Source: DALYJJ01 sp033763935
GTDB lineage: Bacteria > Acidobacteriota > Terriglobia > Bryobacterales > Bryobacteraceae
NCBI GenBank assembly: GCA_033763935.1
Contig: JANRJO010000104.1
Span: forward strand, 85,821 to 149,820
Reading direction: 5' to 3'
DNA length: 64,000 bases
The position numbers were made by a program, and so were the translations under genes. Positions within the stretch are counted from its first letter, which is position 1; each line of letters opens with the position of its first letter. This document shows positions 24,245 through 32,549 of the stretch, piece after piece. Under the pieces are notes generated by a model, which was given only the letters and a program-made list of their open reading frames with translations, made no database searches and was not told where the DNA came from.

Positions 24245-26165
24245 TGAAGAACGCCTCCACTTCCTCCAACTTGGTGGTGAACGAATAATCGGGCAGGCTG
24301 TCAAAAAAGATCTGGCCGTACCGCTGCCTCGTAATTCGATTATCGAGCAGGACGAGCGCCCCCCGATCCGTCCGGCTGCGGATCAGGCGCCCAAAGCCCT
24401 GCTTCAGCGCAATGGCGGCTTGCGGAATCTGGTAGTCGCGGAACGGCTGCCCGCCCGCCTCTTCAATCGCTCGAATACGCGCACCGATCACCGGGTCGCT
24501 CGGCACGGCGAACGGTAACTTGTCGATGATGACGCAGCTGAGGCGGTCGCCCGGCACGTCGACACCCTGCCAAAACGACGAGGTCGCGAACAGCACCGAG
24601 TTCGGCGTGGCGAGAAACTCTTCGAGCAGCGCGCGTCGCGGCCCTGTACCTTGCAGCAGCGTCGGATACTCCACCTCAAACGAAACGCGATCGTAGATCA
24701 GCCGCATCTGCTGATAGCTGGTGAACAGAACAAACGCCCGCCCACGCGATGCGTTCAGCAGCCGGATCACTTCCTCTGACGCGGCGCGCACGAACGCCGG
24801 CGACCGCGGGTCCGGCAGTTGCTGCGGTACGTAGAGGATGGCCTGGCTCGGGTAGTCGAAATGGCTGGGCACTACCAGCGACCGCGCCGACGGCACGCCC
24901 AGCCTGCTCTTCACAAAGTCGAAGTTCCCGCCCACCGCCAGCGTCGCCGACGTGAGCACCACCGTCTCCACCGAATCGAACAGCCGCTCGCTGAGAATCG
25001 ACGACACGTCGATCGGTGTCGCCTGCAGGTAGCAGCCGCGCCCGCGACGCTCCACCCAGTAGACGTAGCTTTTCTGCCCCGCCTCCATGAAGAACCGCAG
25101 CCGGTCGCCGATCTCTCGCGTGCGGCGAAACAACGGAACCGCCTCCTCCGGCGCGTCCTTAATCAACTGGAGATGCGACCCCACCAGTTCCAACAAACCA
25201 TGGAAATCCTCGTAGGCCTCCTGGTGCTGCTCGAGGAAGGCATCCTGCGACTGAAATCCGAAGCGGCCCTCGGTGAGCGGAAACAACCCGAAGAAGCGCT
25301 CGCTGTGCTCCTCGAGCGCCGTCAGCGCGCGGTCCAGTTCTGCCGTTCCAATCTTCTTGCGACGAGCCAGGCCCGAAATGTCCTGGCACAGATCCTTGAC
25401 CTGTAAATTACTGACCGATGATCCAAAATACTGCCCGGCGACGTCCTCCACCTCGTGTGCTTCATCGAAAATGACCGCGGCATACTCGGGAATGATCCCG
25501 CCGTAATCTTCTTCTTTCACCGCGAGGTCCGCGAAGAACAGCGCGTGATTGACGATGATCAGGTCGCTTTCGAGCGCCCGCCGGTGCATCTCGGTGATGA
25601 AGCACCGCTCGAACTGCTGGCAGCGCTGGCCCGTGCACCGCTCGCGCCGCGCATCGATCTTGCCCCACGCCGAACTGCCTTCTGGCAGGGACCGGATCTC
25701 CGATCGGTCGCCCGTCTCCGTCGTCTTCTCCCACTCGCGGATGATCTGAAAGTCCGCCACCTCCTCCAGGCCGCTCAGCACCGGCTCTTTCTCGGCGTCG
25801 TAGATCTTTTGCCGGCAGGCGAAGTTCGCCCGCCCCTTCATGTAGCAGGCGCGGATCGGCTGTGCGAAATGCTGCTGCAGAAACGGCAGGTCCTTGAAAA
25901 ACAGTTGCTCCTGCAGGTTCAGCGTGCCCGTGGAGATCACGACGCGCTTACCGCTCAGAATGGCCGGCACCAGGTAGGCGAGCGTCTTGCCCGTACCCGT
26001 GCCCGCCTCCACTACCAGGTGCCGCTTCTCCGCGAGCGCCGCTTCCACGGCCTCCGCCATCTCCAGTTGGCCCGGACGAAACTCGTAGTTCGGATGCCAC
26101 TGCGAAAGCAGACCCCGGCGCGAGAAAAACTGCCGGACCGGCGAGGCCTTGGTGGAGGGCGTCAC
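24237..26165 (-). CDS. DinG/XPD-family ATP-dependent DNA helicase
   Basis: This 642-residue superfamily-2 helicase resembles DinG and YoaA. The N-terminus has EFRPGQLEMAEAVEAAL (Q-motif like), Walker A is VVEAGTGTGKTLAYLVPAIL, and the Walker B is AVIFDEAHEVEDV. Four cysteines in CYMKGRANFACRQK and RCTGQRCQQF are placed as in the XPD-type 4Fe-4S domain. The C-terminal motifs include SSFWQGVDVPGDRLSCVIID and QGFGRLIRSRTDRG. The start is GTG 26165. It overlaps the queD start and is divergent from the SIR2-domain gene by 26 bases. It probably unwinds recombination or R-loop intermediates. Confidence 0.92.
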   Translation of the reverse strand: MTPSTKASPVRQFFSRRGLLSQWHPNYEFRPGQLEMAEAVEAALAEKRHLVVEAGTGTGKTLAYLVPAILSGKRVVISTGTLNLQEQLFFKDLPFLQQHFAQPIRACYMKGRANFACRQKIYDAEKEPVLSGLEEVADFQIIREWEKTTETGDRSEIRSLPEGSSAWGKIDARRERCTGQRCQQFERCFITEMHRRALESDLIIVNHALFFADLAVKEEDYGGIIPEYAAVIFDEAHEVEDVAGQYFGSSVSNLQVKDLCQDISGLARRKKIGTAELDRALTALEEHSERFFGLFPLTEGRFGFQSQDAFLEQHQEAYEDFHGLLELVGSHLQLIKDAPEEAVPLFRRTREIGDRLRFFMEAGQKSYVYWVERRGRGCYLQATPIDVSSILSERLFDSVETVVLTSATLAVGGNFDFVKSRLGVPSARSLVVPSHFDYPSQAILYVPQQLPDPRSPAFVRAASEEVIRLLNASRGRAFVLFTSYQQMRLIYDRVSFEVEYPTLLQGTGPRRALLEEFLATPNSVLFATSSFWQGVDVPGDRLSCVIIDKLPFAVPSDPVIGARIRAIEEAGGQPFRDYQIPQAAIALKQGFGRLIRSRTDRGALVLLDNRITRQRYGQIFFDSLPDYSFTTKLEEVEAFFNV

Positions 26166-26178
26166 TAACTTTTAGTAT
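26149..26178 (+). promoter_or_regulatory. Candidate promoter of the SIR2 gene inside the helicase 5' end
   Basis: TTGGTG (26149-26154) and TAGTAT (26173-26178) are 18 bases apart. The start site would fall near 26185, so the SIR2 mRNA would have a leader of only about seven bases and no Shine-Dalgarno. The -35 overlaps the helicase start codon region. Confidence 0.35.
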
Positions 26179-26191
26179 TGTATGTTCTGAC

Positions 26192-28372
26192 ATGGCCACG
26201 GATATCTTGTTGGCCGACCTTCTGGGGATACTGGCACGAAAACAGGCTGTCATCATAGCGGGAGCGGGCGTCTCCATCGCCGCAACGGACCGCGCGGCCA
26301 CCAGTTCCTGGGTAGGGCTGATTCGAGACGGCGCGCAGCGCTGCCGTCAGGTCGCGGGAGCCACCGACGCCTGGCTCTCCATTATCGAGAGCGAACTCGC
26401 GTCTGGGGATGTCGACAACCTCCTCTCGGCCGCCGAAAAGATCTCCCGAAGACTGCCCGAAGGCGAGTACGCCCGTTGGTTGCGGGAGACCGTCGGCGCC
26501 CTGCGCCCGGTGAGTCCCGCTGTTCCCTCGGCGCTTGCAGCGTTCGGCGTGCCCATCGTCACAACTAATTACGACGGCATTCTCGAGCTGTCGACCGGTC
26601 TGCCCGCTGTGACTTGGATGAGCCCTGCCGCTGTCGAGCGCGTTCTGCGCGGCGAGGACCGCGCCATCATTCACGTGCACGGCCACTGGGGAGACCCGAA
26701 ATCGGTCATCCTCGGCATCCGCTCCTACGAAAAGATCCTCGGCGACGAGCCCACGCAAGCTCTGCTCCAGGCCCTTCGCGCCATGCACAGCCTGATCTTC
26801 GTCGGCTACGGCAAAGGTCTGGCCGACCCCAACTTCGGCGCACTCCTGGCCTGGGCCCGCCGCGCTTTCTCAGGCTCCGAATACCGCCATTTCCGCCTGG
26901 TCCTCGAGTCGGAAAAGGACGAGATCCAGGGCGAACACCCGCCCGAAGACCGCATCTTCGCCATTTCCTACGGCGCCAAACACGCCGACTTGGCGCCCTT
27001 TCTCGAAAGTCTGCGAGCGCCCGTGCCAGCGCCCGGTCCCGCCGCCGCCCCGGCGCCTCCTGCCACCGCTTCCCGCGCCATCCGCAGGCTCAAAGGCATC
27101 CGCACCGTCGAGATCCGCCTCACGCAGCTCTTCCGCATGGCGGATCTGCTCCTGTTCCCCGACAACGTTCGCTCCCGCCGCTTCCGGGACGTGGTAACGG
27201 ACCGTAACAAGCTGCGGCGCGCCCTCAGCCGCGGGTGGAAGATGCCACTCGGCAGCCTGGGCGCCCTCGAACCCGCCGCCCTCATCTCCGACTTCGTCGA
27301 GGAGAAGTTCTGGAAGGTCGCCATCCCCGACTTCCGCAAGCCCACCTCACAGTGGCTCTACCTGTTGCCCTTTGAACTCAATCTCTCCTCCCGCCTCGCC
27401 GGTCTTGAGTGGCGCGTCAGCCCCGCCATCAAGGACTGCACGCAGAATCGCCAGTTCAACGGTGTGCTTCGCGTCTACCCGCCCGGCGTCGGCTTGGTCC
27501 GCCTTTCCGTGTGGGTGACCTTTGTCGCCAGTGCGCGGCTCGATGTGCTGATCGGCCTCGCCCGCCATCTGGAAGAACCGCTCTTCGGACCGCCAGAGGG
27601 CGACGCCGCCCCCACCGAGCAACTGCTCCGCGACATCGTCGACGAAGCCGCCGTTGCCCTCTTCGGACCCGAAGGGCGTCTGGAAGACCGCCGCTGGCGC
27701 CCGCCGGAGGTGTTGTTCGTCCCCGTTGACGAGGACCGCTTCAATCCCGCGGCGCACACGGAGGAACTCACCGAACTCCTCGCCTACCCCACCGGCCAGA
27801 CCGAAACAACGGCCGAGTTGAAGGGGCGCATCGCCGCCGCCGCCGCCGGGCCTCATTGGACCCGAGACCGCGTCTTCACGGCTGCCAGCGAGCGCGCCGC
27901 CCTGGCGTTCGTGTCAAAGGACTACGCGGCCGGAATCTCCGCCCGACAGCGCAGGATGCGAACCTGGCTCGCCGAGACGTGGGAACTCGCCGCGGCCGGC
28001 GTCTACGCCACCAAAGCGTTCGCCGACATCCTCCTCGAAATCGCCCGGACGCGAAGCGTTGACTCGTCGGCCGAAGGCCTCCAGTACCTGTCGCTGGCCG
28101 CCTCCAGCTTCCACGCCGCCCTGCAGGCGGTCGCGCTCGCCAGGACTCAGTTGCAGACCCTCGGCGCCGGCCCGTTGATGGTCTTCGCCCGTGACCTCTG
28201 GACGTACGACAACCCGGTCCCGGAGGCGGAACTCCGCGACGCTCTTGCTTACCTGTCGGAGTGGGCGAATGGACAAGGGCAGCCCGCCGAAGGGCTGCGC
28301 GCGGATCTACGGGAGATCGCGGCGTTGTCGAAGGGCTTTAAGACCCGGACAACCGCGGTTGGGGACTCATAG
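26192..28372 (+). CDS. SIR2-domain protein with large unknown C-terminal domain, possible defence NADase
   Basis: Residues 1-290 are a SIR2-like Rossmann domain: AVIIAGAGVSIA (19-30), PIVTTNYDGILE (121-132, with Asn126), IIHVHGHWGDP (159-169, with the catalytic-type His163) and IFVGYGKGLADPNF (202-215). These are the features of the SIR2-family NAD+ hydrolases used in anti-phage systems. A Pro/Ala linker (about 275-297) leads to 430 residues I do not recognise. They include RTVEIRLTQLFRMADLLLFP, a beta-rich middle with VRLSVWVTFVASARL, and a helical end (about 590-710). No signal peptide or membrane helix is present. It is a single gene, divergent from a DinG-like helicase, with no recognisable partner. 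Confidence 0.8.
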   Translation: MATDILLADLLGILARKQAVIIAGAGVSIAATDRAATSSWVGLIRDGAQRCRQVAGATDAWLSIIESELASGDVDNLLSAAEKISRRLPEGEYARWLRETVGALRPVSPAVPSALAAFGVPIVTTNYDGILELSTGLPAVTWMSPAAVERVLRGEDRAIIHVHGHWGDPKSVILGIRSYEKILGDEPTQALLQALRAMHSLIFVGYGKGLADPNFGALLAWARRAFSGSEYRHFRLVLESEKDEIQGEHPPEDRIFAISYGAKHADLAPFLESLRAPVPAPGPAAAPAPPATASRAIRRLKGIRTVEIRLTQLFRMADLLLFPDNVRSRRFRDVVTDRNKLRRALSRGWKMPLGSLGALEPAALISDFVEEKFWKVAIPDFRKPTSQWLYLLPFELNLSSRLAGLEWRVSPAIKDCTQNRQFNGVLRVYPPGVGLVRLSVWVTFVASARLDVLIGLARHLEEPLFGPPEGDAAPTEQLLRDIVDEAAVALFGPEGRLEDRRWRPPEVLFVPVDEDRFNPAAHTEELTELLAYPTGQTETTAELKGRIAAAAAGPHWTRDRVFTAASERAALAFVSKDYAAGISARQRRMRTWLAETWELAAAGVYATKAFADILLEIARTRSVDSSAEGLQYLSLAASSFHAALQAVALARTQLQTLGAGPLMVFARDLWTYDNPVPEAELRDALAYLSEWANGQGQPAEGLRADLREIAALSKGFKTRTTAVGDS

Positions 28373-28531
28373 GCTGCCCAAGACATCTTGATTCATCACA
28401 GCAATGTCGCGCCATGACTCCACAAGCGCTCCGAATCGTATCCTCGAGGGGCCGAAACGTCATTCACTCACGCAGTTCCCACCCGGGCGGGATCTGCGGA
28501 ACACAGCCTACTCCGCACGAATGCTACCACG

Positions 28532-29641
28532 TCAGCGCTCGTAAAGGAAGGCGCAATCCTCCAGCCGGCTCGCCCCCCCGTCGTTCACCGCGAACTTGCG
28601 GATGGAAATGGCCTCCCTCTGCCGCTGCGGTCCCCGAAAGAGTGAAGCGGCCCCGTAGACGCCGTCCTTGCGCAGCGCATAGAACGTAATGTCGAACTTC
28701 GTCAGCCGCGCCTTGTCGTCGTCGTAATTACGGGAAATCCGCTTCAGCGTGTCCAGACAAGCCTCTTTCGGCGACATCCCTTTCCGCATGTTCTCCACGA
28801 TCGTGTGCGCGCCCGCGACACGAATGTTCTCCTCCCCTCGCCCCGTCGAGCCGCCGCCGCCCACTTCCTGGTCGACATACAGCCCCGCCCCGATGATCGG
28901 CGAATCTCCCACCCGCCCCGGAAGCTTCCAGGAAAGCCCGCTGGTGGTGGTGACGCCCGACATCTCGCCCTTCGCATTCAACGCGAGGCAATTGATCGTC
29001 CCCGTGATTGGGTACGTCGCGCGATCAAGCGCGTATGCCAGCCACTCCTCACTCGCCTCGGGGAACTGCTGCCGCAGCCACGTGGGCACACTGCCGGACT
29101 GCTTTGCGGGCGGCGCGTCCAGGCCGTCGCTCCAGTTGCTGTGCCCCTGGCGGTCGCGCAGCGTCTGCTTCCACACCAGCCACGCCAGGCGCGACTTCTC
29201 CGTCAACAGATTCTCCTCGGGAAAGCCCATTGCCTTCGCAAAGCGGAGCGCGCCCTCGCCCACCAGCATGATGTGATCCGTACGCTCCATCACCATACGC
29301 GCCACCTTCGACGGGTACTTGATGTTGCGAATACCAGCCACCGAACCCGCGCGCCGCGTCGGCCCGTGCATTACGCTCGCGTCGAGCTCCACCACGCCTT
29401 CCTCGTTCGGCAGCCCGCCGTAGCCGACGGAGTCGTCCTCCGGGTCCTCTTCGTTGATGTTGACGCCCGCGATCACGGCGTCCAGTGTGTCGCCGCCCTT
29501 CGTGAGTATCTCCATCGCACGAGCACAGGCCCGCAACCCGTTTGCGCTCGAGATCACAACGTTCTTCGCCCCCTGGGCGCTCGCCTGCGAAGCGGCGGCC
29601 GCCATCGCCGCGGTACCCGTCAGCCATTGACGTCTGTTCAT
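28532..29641 (-). CDS. Exported asparaginase/glycosylasparaginase-family Ntn hydrolase
   Basis: This 369-residue N-terminal-nucleophile hydrolase cleaves N4-(beta-N-acetylglucosaminyl)-asparagine or asparagine-like substrates. It begins with a twin-arginine-like signal (MNRRQWLTGTAAMAAAASQA). Family segments are INEEDPEDDSVGYGGLPNEE and ELDASVMHGPTRRAGSVAGI. The autocatalytic cleavage and nucleophile site is GTINCLALNAKGEMSGVTTT, with the Thr after Gly as nucleophile; SPIIGAGLYVDQEVGG follows. ATG 29641 is chosen because the signal peptide begins there. It is divergent from the small exported gene at 29690. It may act in periplasmic glycopeptide degradation. Confidence 0.85.
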   Translation of the reverse strand: MNRRQWLTGTAAMAAAASQASAQGAKNVVISSANGLRACARAMEILTKGGDTLDAVIAGVNINEEDPEDDSVGYGGLPNEEGVVELDASVMHGPTRRAGSVAGIRNIKYPSKVARMVMERTDHIMLVGEGALRFAKAMGFPEENLLTEKSRLAWLVWKQTLRDRQGHSNWSDGLDAPPAKQSGSVPTWLRQQFPEASEEWLAYALDRATYPITGTINCLALNAKGEMSGVTTTSGLSWKLPGRVGDSPIIGAGLYVDQEVGGGGSTGRGEENIRVAGAHTIVENMRKGMSPKEACLDTLKRISRNYDDDKARLTKFDITFYALRKDGVYGAASLFRGPQRQREAISIRKFAVNDGGASRLEDCAFLYER

Positions 29642-29689
29642 GTGCGTCGTCCCCCTGTTCAAGCGCTCCCCTGCTAGACTGGATTCCAA

Positions 29690-30082
29690 ATGAGGGCCGT
29701 CTGTCTTTGGTTGCTGCTGGGAACATTGTTGTGTTTCGCGCAGGATAAACGCAAGGGCGGCAAGCCGCCGGACGTGACGGTGGTCGAGGCATCCGCGCAC
29801 CGCACGGGCGAGAAGATCGCCATCGAAGGGCGCGTCCGCAACACCAGTCCCAAGCCCCTCAAGAAGCTCATGCTGCTGTTCGAACTGCTCGAATCGAACG
29901 GGAAGGTCATCGCCACCAAGCAGGGCGAGATCGACGAACCGCTACTCGACGCCGACGGCGAGGCCGCATTTCACGTCGAGGCGACAGACGAAGCCCGCGC
30001 GGTCCACTTCCGCATCCAGGCCACTGACGCTGCCCGCCGCGACCTTCGTGTCGATCCCATGACACCCCGCCCCATCGAGTAG
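29690..30082 (+). CDS. Exported FxLYD-like hypothetical protein
   Basis: The 130-residue product has a signal peptide (MRAVCLWLLLGTLLCFAQ) followed by a beta-sandwich-like domain. The middle reads IAIEGRVRNTSPKPLKKLML then FELLESNGKVIATKQGEI, which matches the pattern of FxLYD/DUF3426 domains (strand, N(T/S)S, long strand). I infer a periplasmic binding role. It is separated from the winged-helix gene by 81 bases that hold tandem repeats and a hairpin. Confidence 0.6.
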   Translation: MRAVCLWLLLGTLLCFAQDKRKGGKPPDVTVVEASAHRTGEKIAIEGRVRNTSPKPLKKLMLLFELLESNGKVIATKQGEIDEPLLDADGEAAFHVEATDEARAVHFRIQATDAARRDLRVDPMTPRPIE

Positions 30083-30121
30083 CTTTTACAAGTCTTTTAC
30101 ATCTTCTGTACGACCTTGTAC
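30083..30121 (+). repeat. Tandem direct repeats, candidate binding sites of the adjacent winged-helix regulator
   Basis: CTTTTACA occurs twice with an exact 11-base period (30083-30090 and 30094-30101). Two related hexamers or heptamers follow, CTGTAC (30106-30111) and CTTGTAC (30115-30121). An 11-base spaced direct repeat is the standard layout for OmpR/PhoB-type winged-helix proteins, and the next gene encodes exactly such a domain. Confidence 0.55.
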
Positions 30122-30154
30122 CCCCCCTGCCCGTACTATCGCAAGCCAGGGGGG
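30122..30154 (+). promoter_or_regulatory. Hairpin that hides the ribosome-binding site of the winged-helix gene
   Basis: CCCCCCTG (30122-30129) is complementary to CAGGGGGG (30147-30154) with a 17-base loop. The 3' arm is the only Shine-Dalgarno-like sequence (GGGGGG and AG) before ATG 30164. Folding would block ribosome access, so this could be a thermometer-like or protein-controlled switch, or simply a C-run/G-run pair. Confidence 0.5.
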
Positions 30155-30163
30155 AGTTTCTGT

Positions 30164-30466
30164 ATGCTCGAAATCGACCAGATGCGGGGCGAGGCACGCG
30201 TAGACGGGCGCGACCTCAAGCTCACCAGAAAAGAGTTCGAACTTCTCGCCGTCCTCGTAGCCCATGAAGGCGAGATCCTGACCCGCGAAGAACTGATGGG
30301 CGGCATCTGGAACTACAGCCAGGAATGCCGCACGCGTACCCTCGACGTTCATGTGCGCCGGGTCCGTATGAAAGTCGGCTATCCTTGCATCGAAACCGTG
30401 TTCGGCGTGGGCTACCGGTTCCACGGGGCTCAGCAGCGAAAGGCCAGGCTGCACGTGGCGGCGTGA
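30164..30466 (+). CDS. Stand-alone OmpR-type winged-helix DNA-binding protein
   Basis: The 100-residue protein is only the effector domain of an OmpR/PhoB-type response regulator: VDGRDLKLTRKEFELLAVLV, REELMGGIWN, TRTLDVHVRRVRMKVG and IETVFGVGYRF are the canonical strands and recognition helix. The receiver domain is missing and no histidine kinase is next to it, so it cannot be controlled by phosphorylation in the usual manner. ATG 30164 is preferred over the upstream start at 30116, which would cross the C-run. The gene probably autoregulates through the tandem repeats upstream. Confidence 0.9.
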   Translation: MLEIDQMRGEARVDGRDLKLTRKEFELLAVLVAHEGEILTREELMGGIWNYSQECRTRTLDVHVRRVRMKVGYPCIETVFGVGYRFHGAQQRKARLHVAA

Positions 30467-30492
30467 GCAGAGCCCGCTGCTAGACTGGTTCT

Positions 30493-31383
30493 TTGCCAAC
30501 ACTACCGGCTCCCGTCCAGCGCACCGTCGACGTTTGCCGGCCTACCGTCTCCTATTGGATGGAGACGGAAGTTCACGTCTACGGCTTCTCCATCGCCGCG
30601 AACGTCCTGCTTTCGTTCTTTCCCTTTCTGATCGTGTTGCTCTCGCTGTGCCGGTACGTCTTTGAGTGGCGTGCCGCGGAGCAGGCCATCTACCTCGCCC
30701 TCGGCGACTATTTTCCGGGCGAGATCGGCGCCTTTCTCAGGCGCAACCTGATTGCCACGGTCGAGTACCGGGGACCGTTTCAGATCGCCAGCGTACTGCT
30801 GCTTCTGTTCACCGCCAACGGCATCTTCGAGCCTCTCGAAGTAGCTCTGAACCGCGCCTGGGGCATACGCGAGAACCGCACCTTCCTGAAGAACCAGGTC
30901 ATCAGCATGGGACTCATCTTCGCCTGCGGCGGCCTCATCACCGCGTCTACGGTACTCACCGCCTTCAATCGCGAACTGTGGCAGAAGACGCTGGGGCCCG
31001 ATTCCGCGCCGCTTGTAAACGTCCTCACGCTGCTGGTGTTCAAAGCGGCCGCGGTCCCCATTACCATCCTGATCCTGTTCCTGGTCTACTGGCTCCTGCC
31101 GAATCGCCGCCTTCCCTGGCGTGCGCTGATCCCCGTGAGCGTCGTCGTGGGCTTGGCGCTCGAGGTGATGAAGTACGTGAACCTGCTCACTTGGCCGTGG
31201 TTCCGGGAGAAACTGCAGGGCGAGTACGGGCCCTTCGTGAACTCCGTCACCATCATTCTCTGGAGTTTTATTGCCTCGATGATTGTCCTTGCAGGCGCGG
31301 AATGGGCGGCCCGCAAGAACCCGGCCATTACCGGCCGGCTTCCGGCGCCGGTTGAGCCACCCTCGCTTCGATCACTTCGCTGA
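30493..31383 (+). CDS. YihY/virulence factor BrkB family membrane protein
   Basis: This 296-residue integral membrane protein starts at TTG 30493. It has six hydrophobic segments, among them FSIAANVLLSFFPFLIVLLS, IASVLLLLFTANGIFEPLE, ISMGLIFACGGLITASTVLT and VLTLLVFKAAAVPITILILF. The family signature FSIAANVLLSFFPF and NGIFEPLEVALNRAWG are clear. The function is poorly known; relatives were once called RNase BN by mistake. Its 3' end overlaps the convergent MPN-like gene by 56 bases, longer than any other tail overlap in the window. Confidence 0.88.
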   Translation: MPTLPAPVQRTVDVCRPTVSYWMETEVHVYGFSIAANVLLSFFPFLIVLLSLCRYVFEWRAAEQAIYLALGDYFPGEIGAFLRRNLIATVEYRGPFQIASVLLLLFTANGIFEPLEVALNRAWGIRENRTFLKNQVISMGLIFACGGLITASTVLTAFNRELWQKTLGPDSAPLVNVLTLLVFKAAAVPITILILFLVYWLLPNRRLPWRALIPVSVVVGLALEVMKYVNLLTWPWFREKLQGEYGPFVNSVTIILWSFIASMIVLAGAEWAARKNPAITGRLPAPVEPPSLRSLR

Positions 31384-32467
31384 TGGTCAGCGAATCCCGC
31401 GGATACACCTCCAGCCGGAAGCGAATCTGCTCGGAAAGAGGCCGGTATATGACGCTGCCGTTCTGTAATTGGCCCGCGTCCAATTCCACCGTCTTGCTGA
31501 ACGTCCCGTCGTGAATGATCAGCGCGCCCCGGCTGGCCTCGAGAATCGGCCGCGACTCGCGGTTCCAACGCACGTGCAGGTTCCTGCCTGACGGATCTGC
31601 CGCCAGCCCGAGTGCGATCGCCTGGAGCCCGCTCTCGGCCGGCTTCACCGGCGCCCCGTAGAAGGTGACCGCCACCTGAATGCCGATGAAGACTCCGACT
31701 AACAGAAACAGCAGCGACAACGGTACCCACAACCACGGCCCTTGGGGGCGGCGGCGGTTGGGCGCCTCCAAGGCGGTGAGAGGCGCCGGTCGTTCCACAG
31801 CCACCGCAGCCGTGGGCGGTGCCCACGCGGGTGGCGTCGCGATAACGGCACTAGCCGGCGCCTCCTGCTCCGCCCCCGGATTCGTCCGCCACGGACGGTC
31901 CACTCGGCCCGCCTGCCCTCCGCCCAACTCCTTCCGGCGAAACGGGAACTCGAGCGGGCTCTCGCTCTGGAACTGCCCGTCCTCGCGCAAAAAGAAACCC
32001 GCCGTCGGAATCCGCGTCGCGAACGGCTTAATGACTAACGCTACCGGCGCATCGCCCGGGATGTGGCGATCGATCAGCGCCAGATCCTCGCCGGAGAGCC
32101 CCAGGCCTTCGCGCGTGTGGCTGCGGAAATAACCCACCACTCGCACCGTCTGGCCGGAAAGGGAACTCCACTGCGACGCGGCCTCCCCCAATCGGGCCTC
32201 TTCCTCCTCGTTCAAGAGGTAGGACGGGCCCTTCTCGTAAACGATGGGCACTGGCTCGAAATCCTCAATCGTTACCTCGGTTGTCCCGGTTGAACGATCA
32301 ATTGTACCCAGCAGCAGCCCCCCCACCTCCGCGCCACGCCGCGGCACCGCGCTAAACGCCCGTGTCACGTCCACCAGCAGGCGGTCCACCACGTCAAAGC
32401 TGAGGTGGATGGTCACCCGGCTTCCTGCCGGCTGCCACAGATAGTGTGTCGAGGAGGCGACCATCAT
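31328..32467 (-). CDS. Membrane-anchored MPN/JAB-like protein with altered active site
   Basis: The 379-residue protein has an N-terminal MPN-like domain (about 18-170) with EVGGLLLG and VVGYFRSHTREGLGLSGEDL. In a JAMM isopeptidase the motif is HxHx7SxxD; here SHx7SxxD is kept, but the first His is Arg (FRSHT), so zinc chemistry is doubtful. A Pro/Ala-rich linker follows, then one membrane helix (LWVPLSLLFLLVGVFIGIQV, about residue 246-265) and a C-terminal beta-rich domain facing the periplasm. It is convergent with the BrkB gene and divergent from rsmI. I infer a signal-transducing or scaffolding role. Confidence 0.6.
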   Translation of the reverse strand: MMVASSTHYLWQPAGSRVTIHLSFDVVDRLLVDVTRAFSAVPRRGAEVGGLLLGTIDRSTGTTEVTIEDFEPVPIVYEKGPSYLLNEEEEARLGEAASQWSSLSGQTVRVVGYFRSHTREGLGLSGEDLALIDRHIPGDAPVALVIKPFATRIPTAGFFLREDGQFQSESPLEFPFRRKELGGGQAGRVDRPWRTNPGAEQEAPASAVIATPPAWAPPTAAVAVERPAPLTALEAPNRRRPQGPWLWVPLSLLFLLVGVFIGIQVAVTFYGAPVKPAESGLQAIALGLAADPSGRNLHVRWNRESRPILEASRGALIIHDGTFSKTVELDAGQLQNGSVIYRPLSEQIRFRLEVYPRDSLTISEVIEARVAQPAPEAGR

Positions 32468-32549
32468 TGCCTATCGTAGCTACTATCGTTCGTTTCGGGC
32501 GAAGGCTTTATGTCGGCCTAAGGCCTGCTGGGGGATACTGTAAGCGATC

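Noticed and set aside
24237..28372. A DinG-SIR2 defence operon
   Set aside because: The two genes are divergent and not in an operon, and DinG-like helicases are common housekeeping proteins. I kept the SIR2 gene as a stand-alone candidate.
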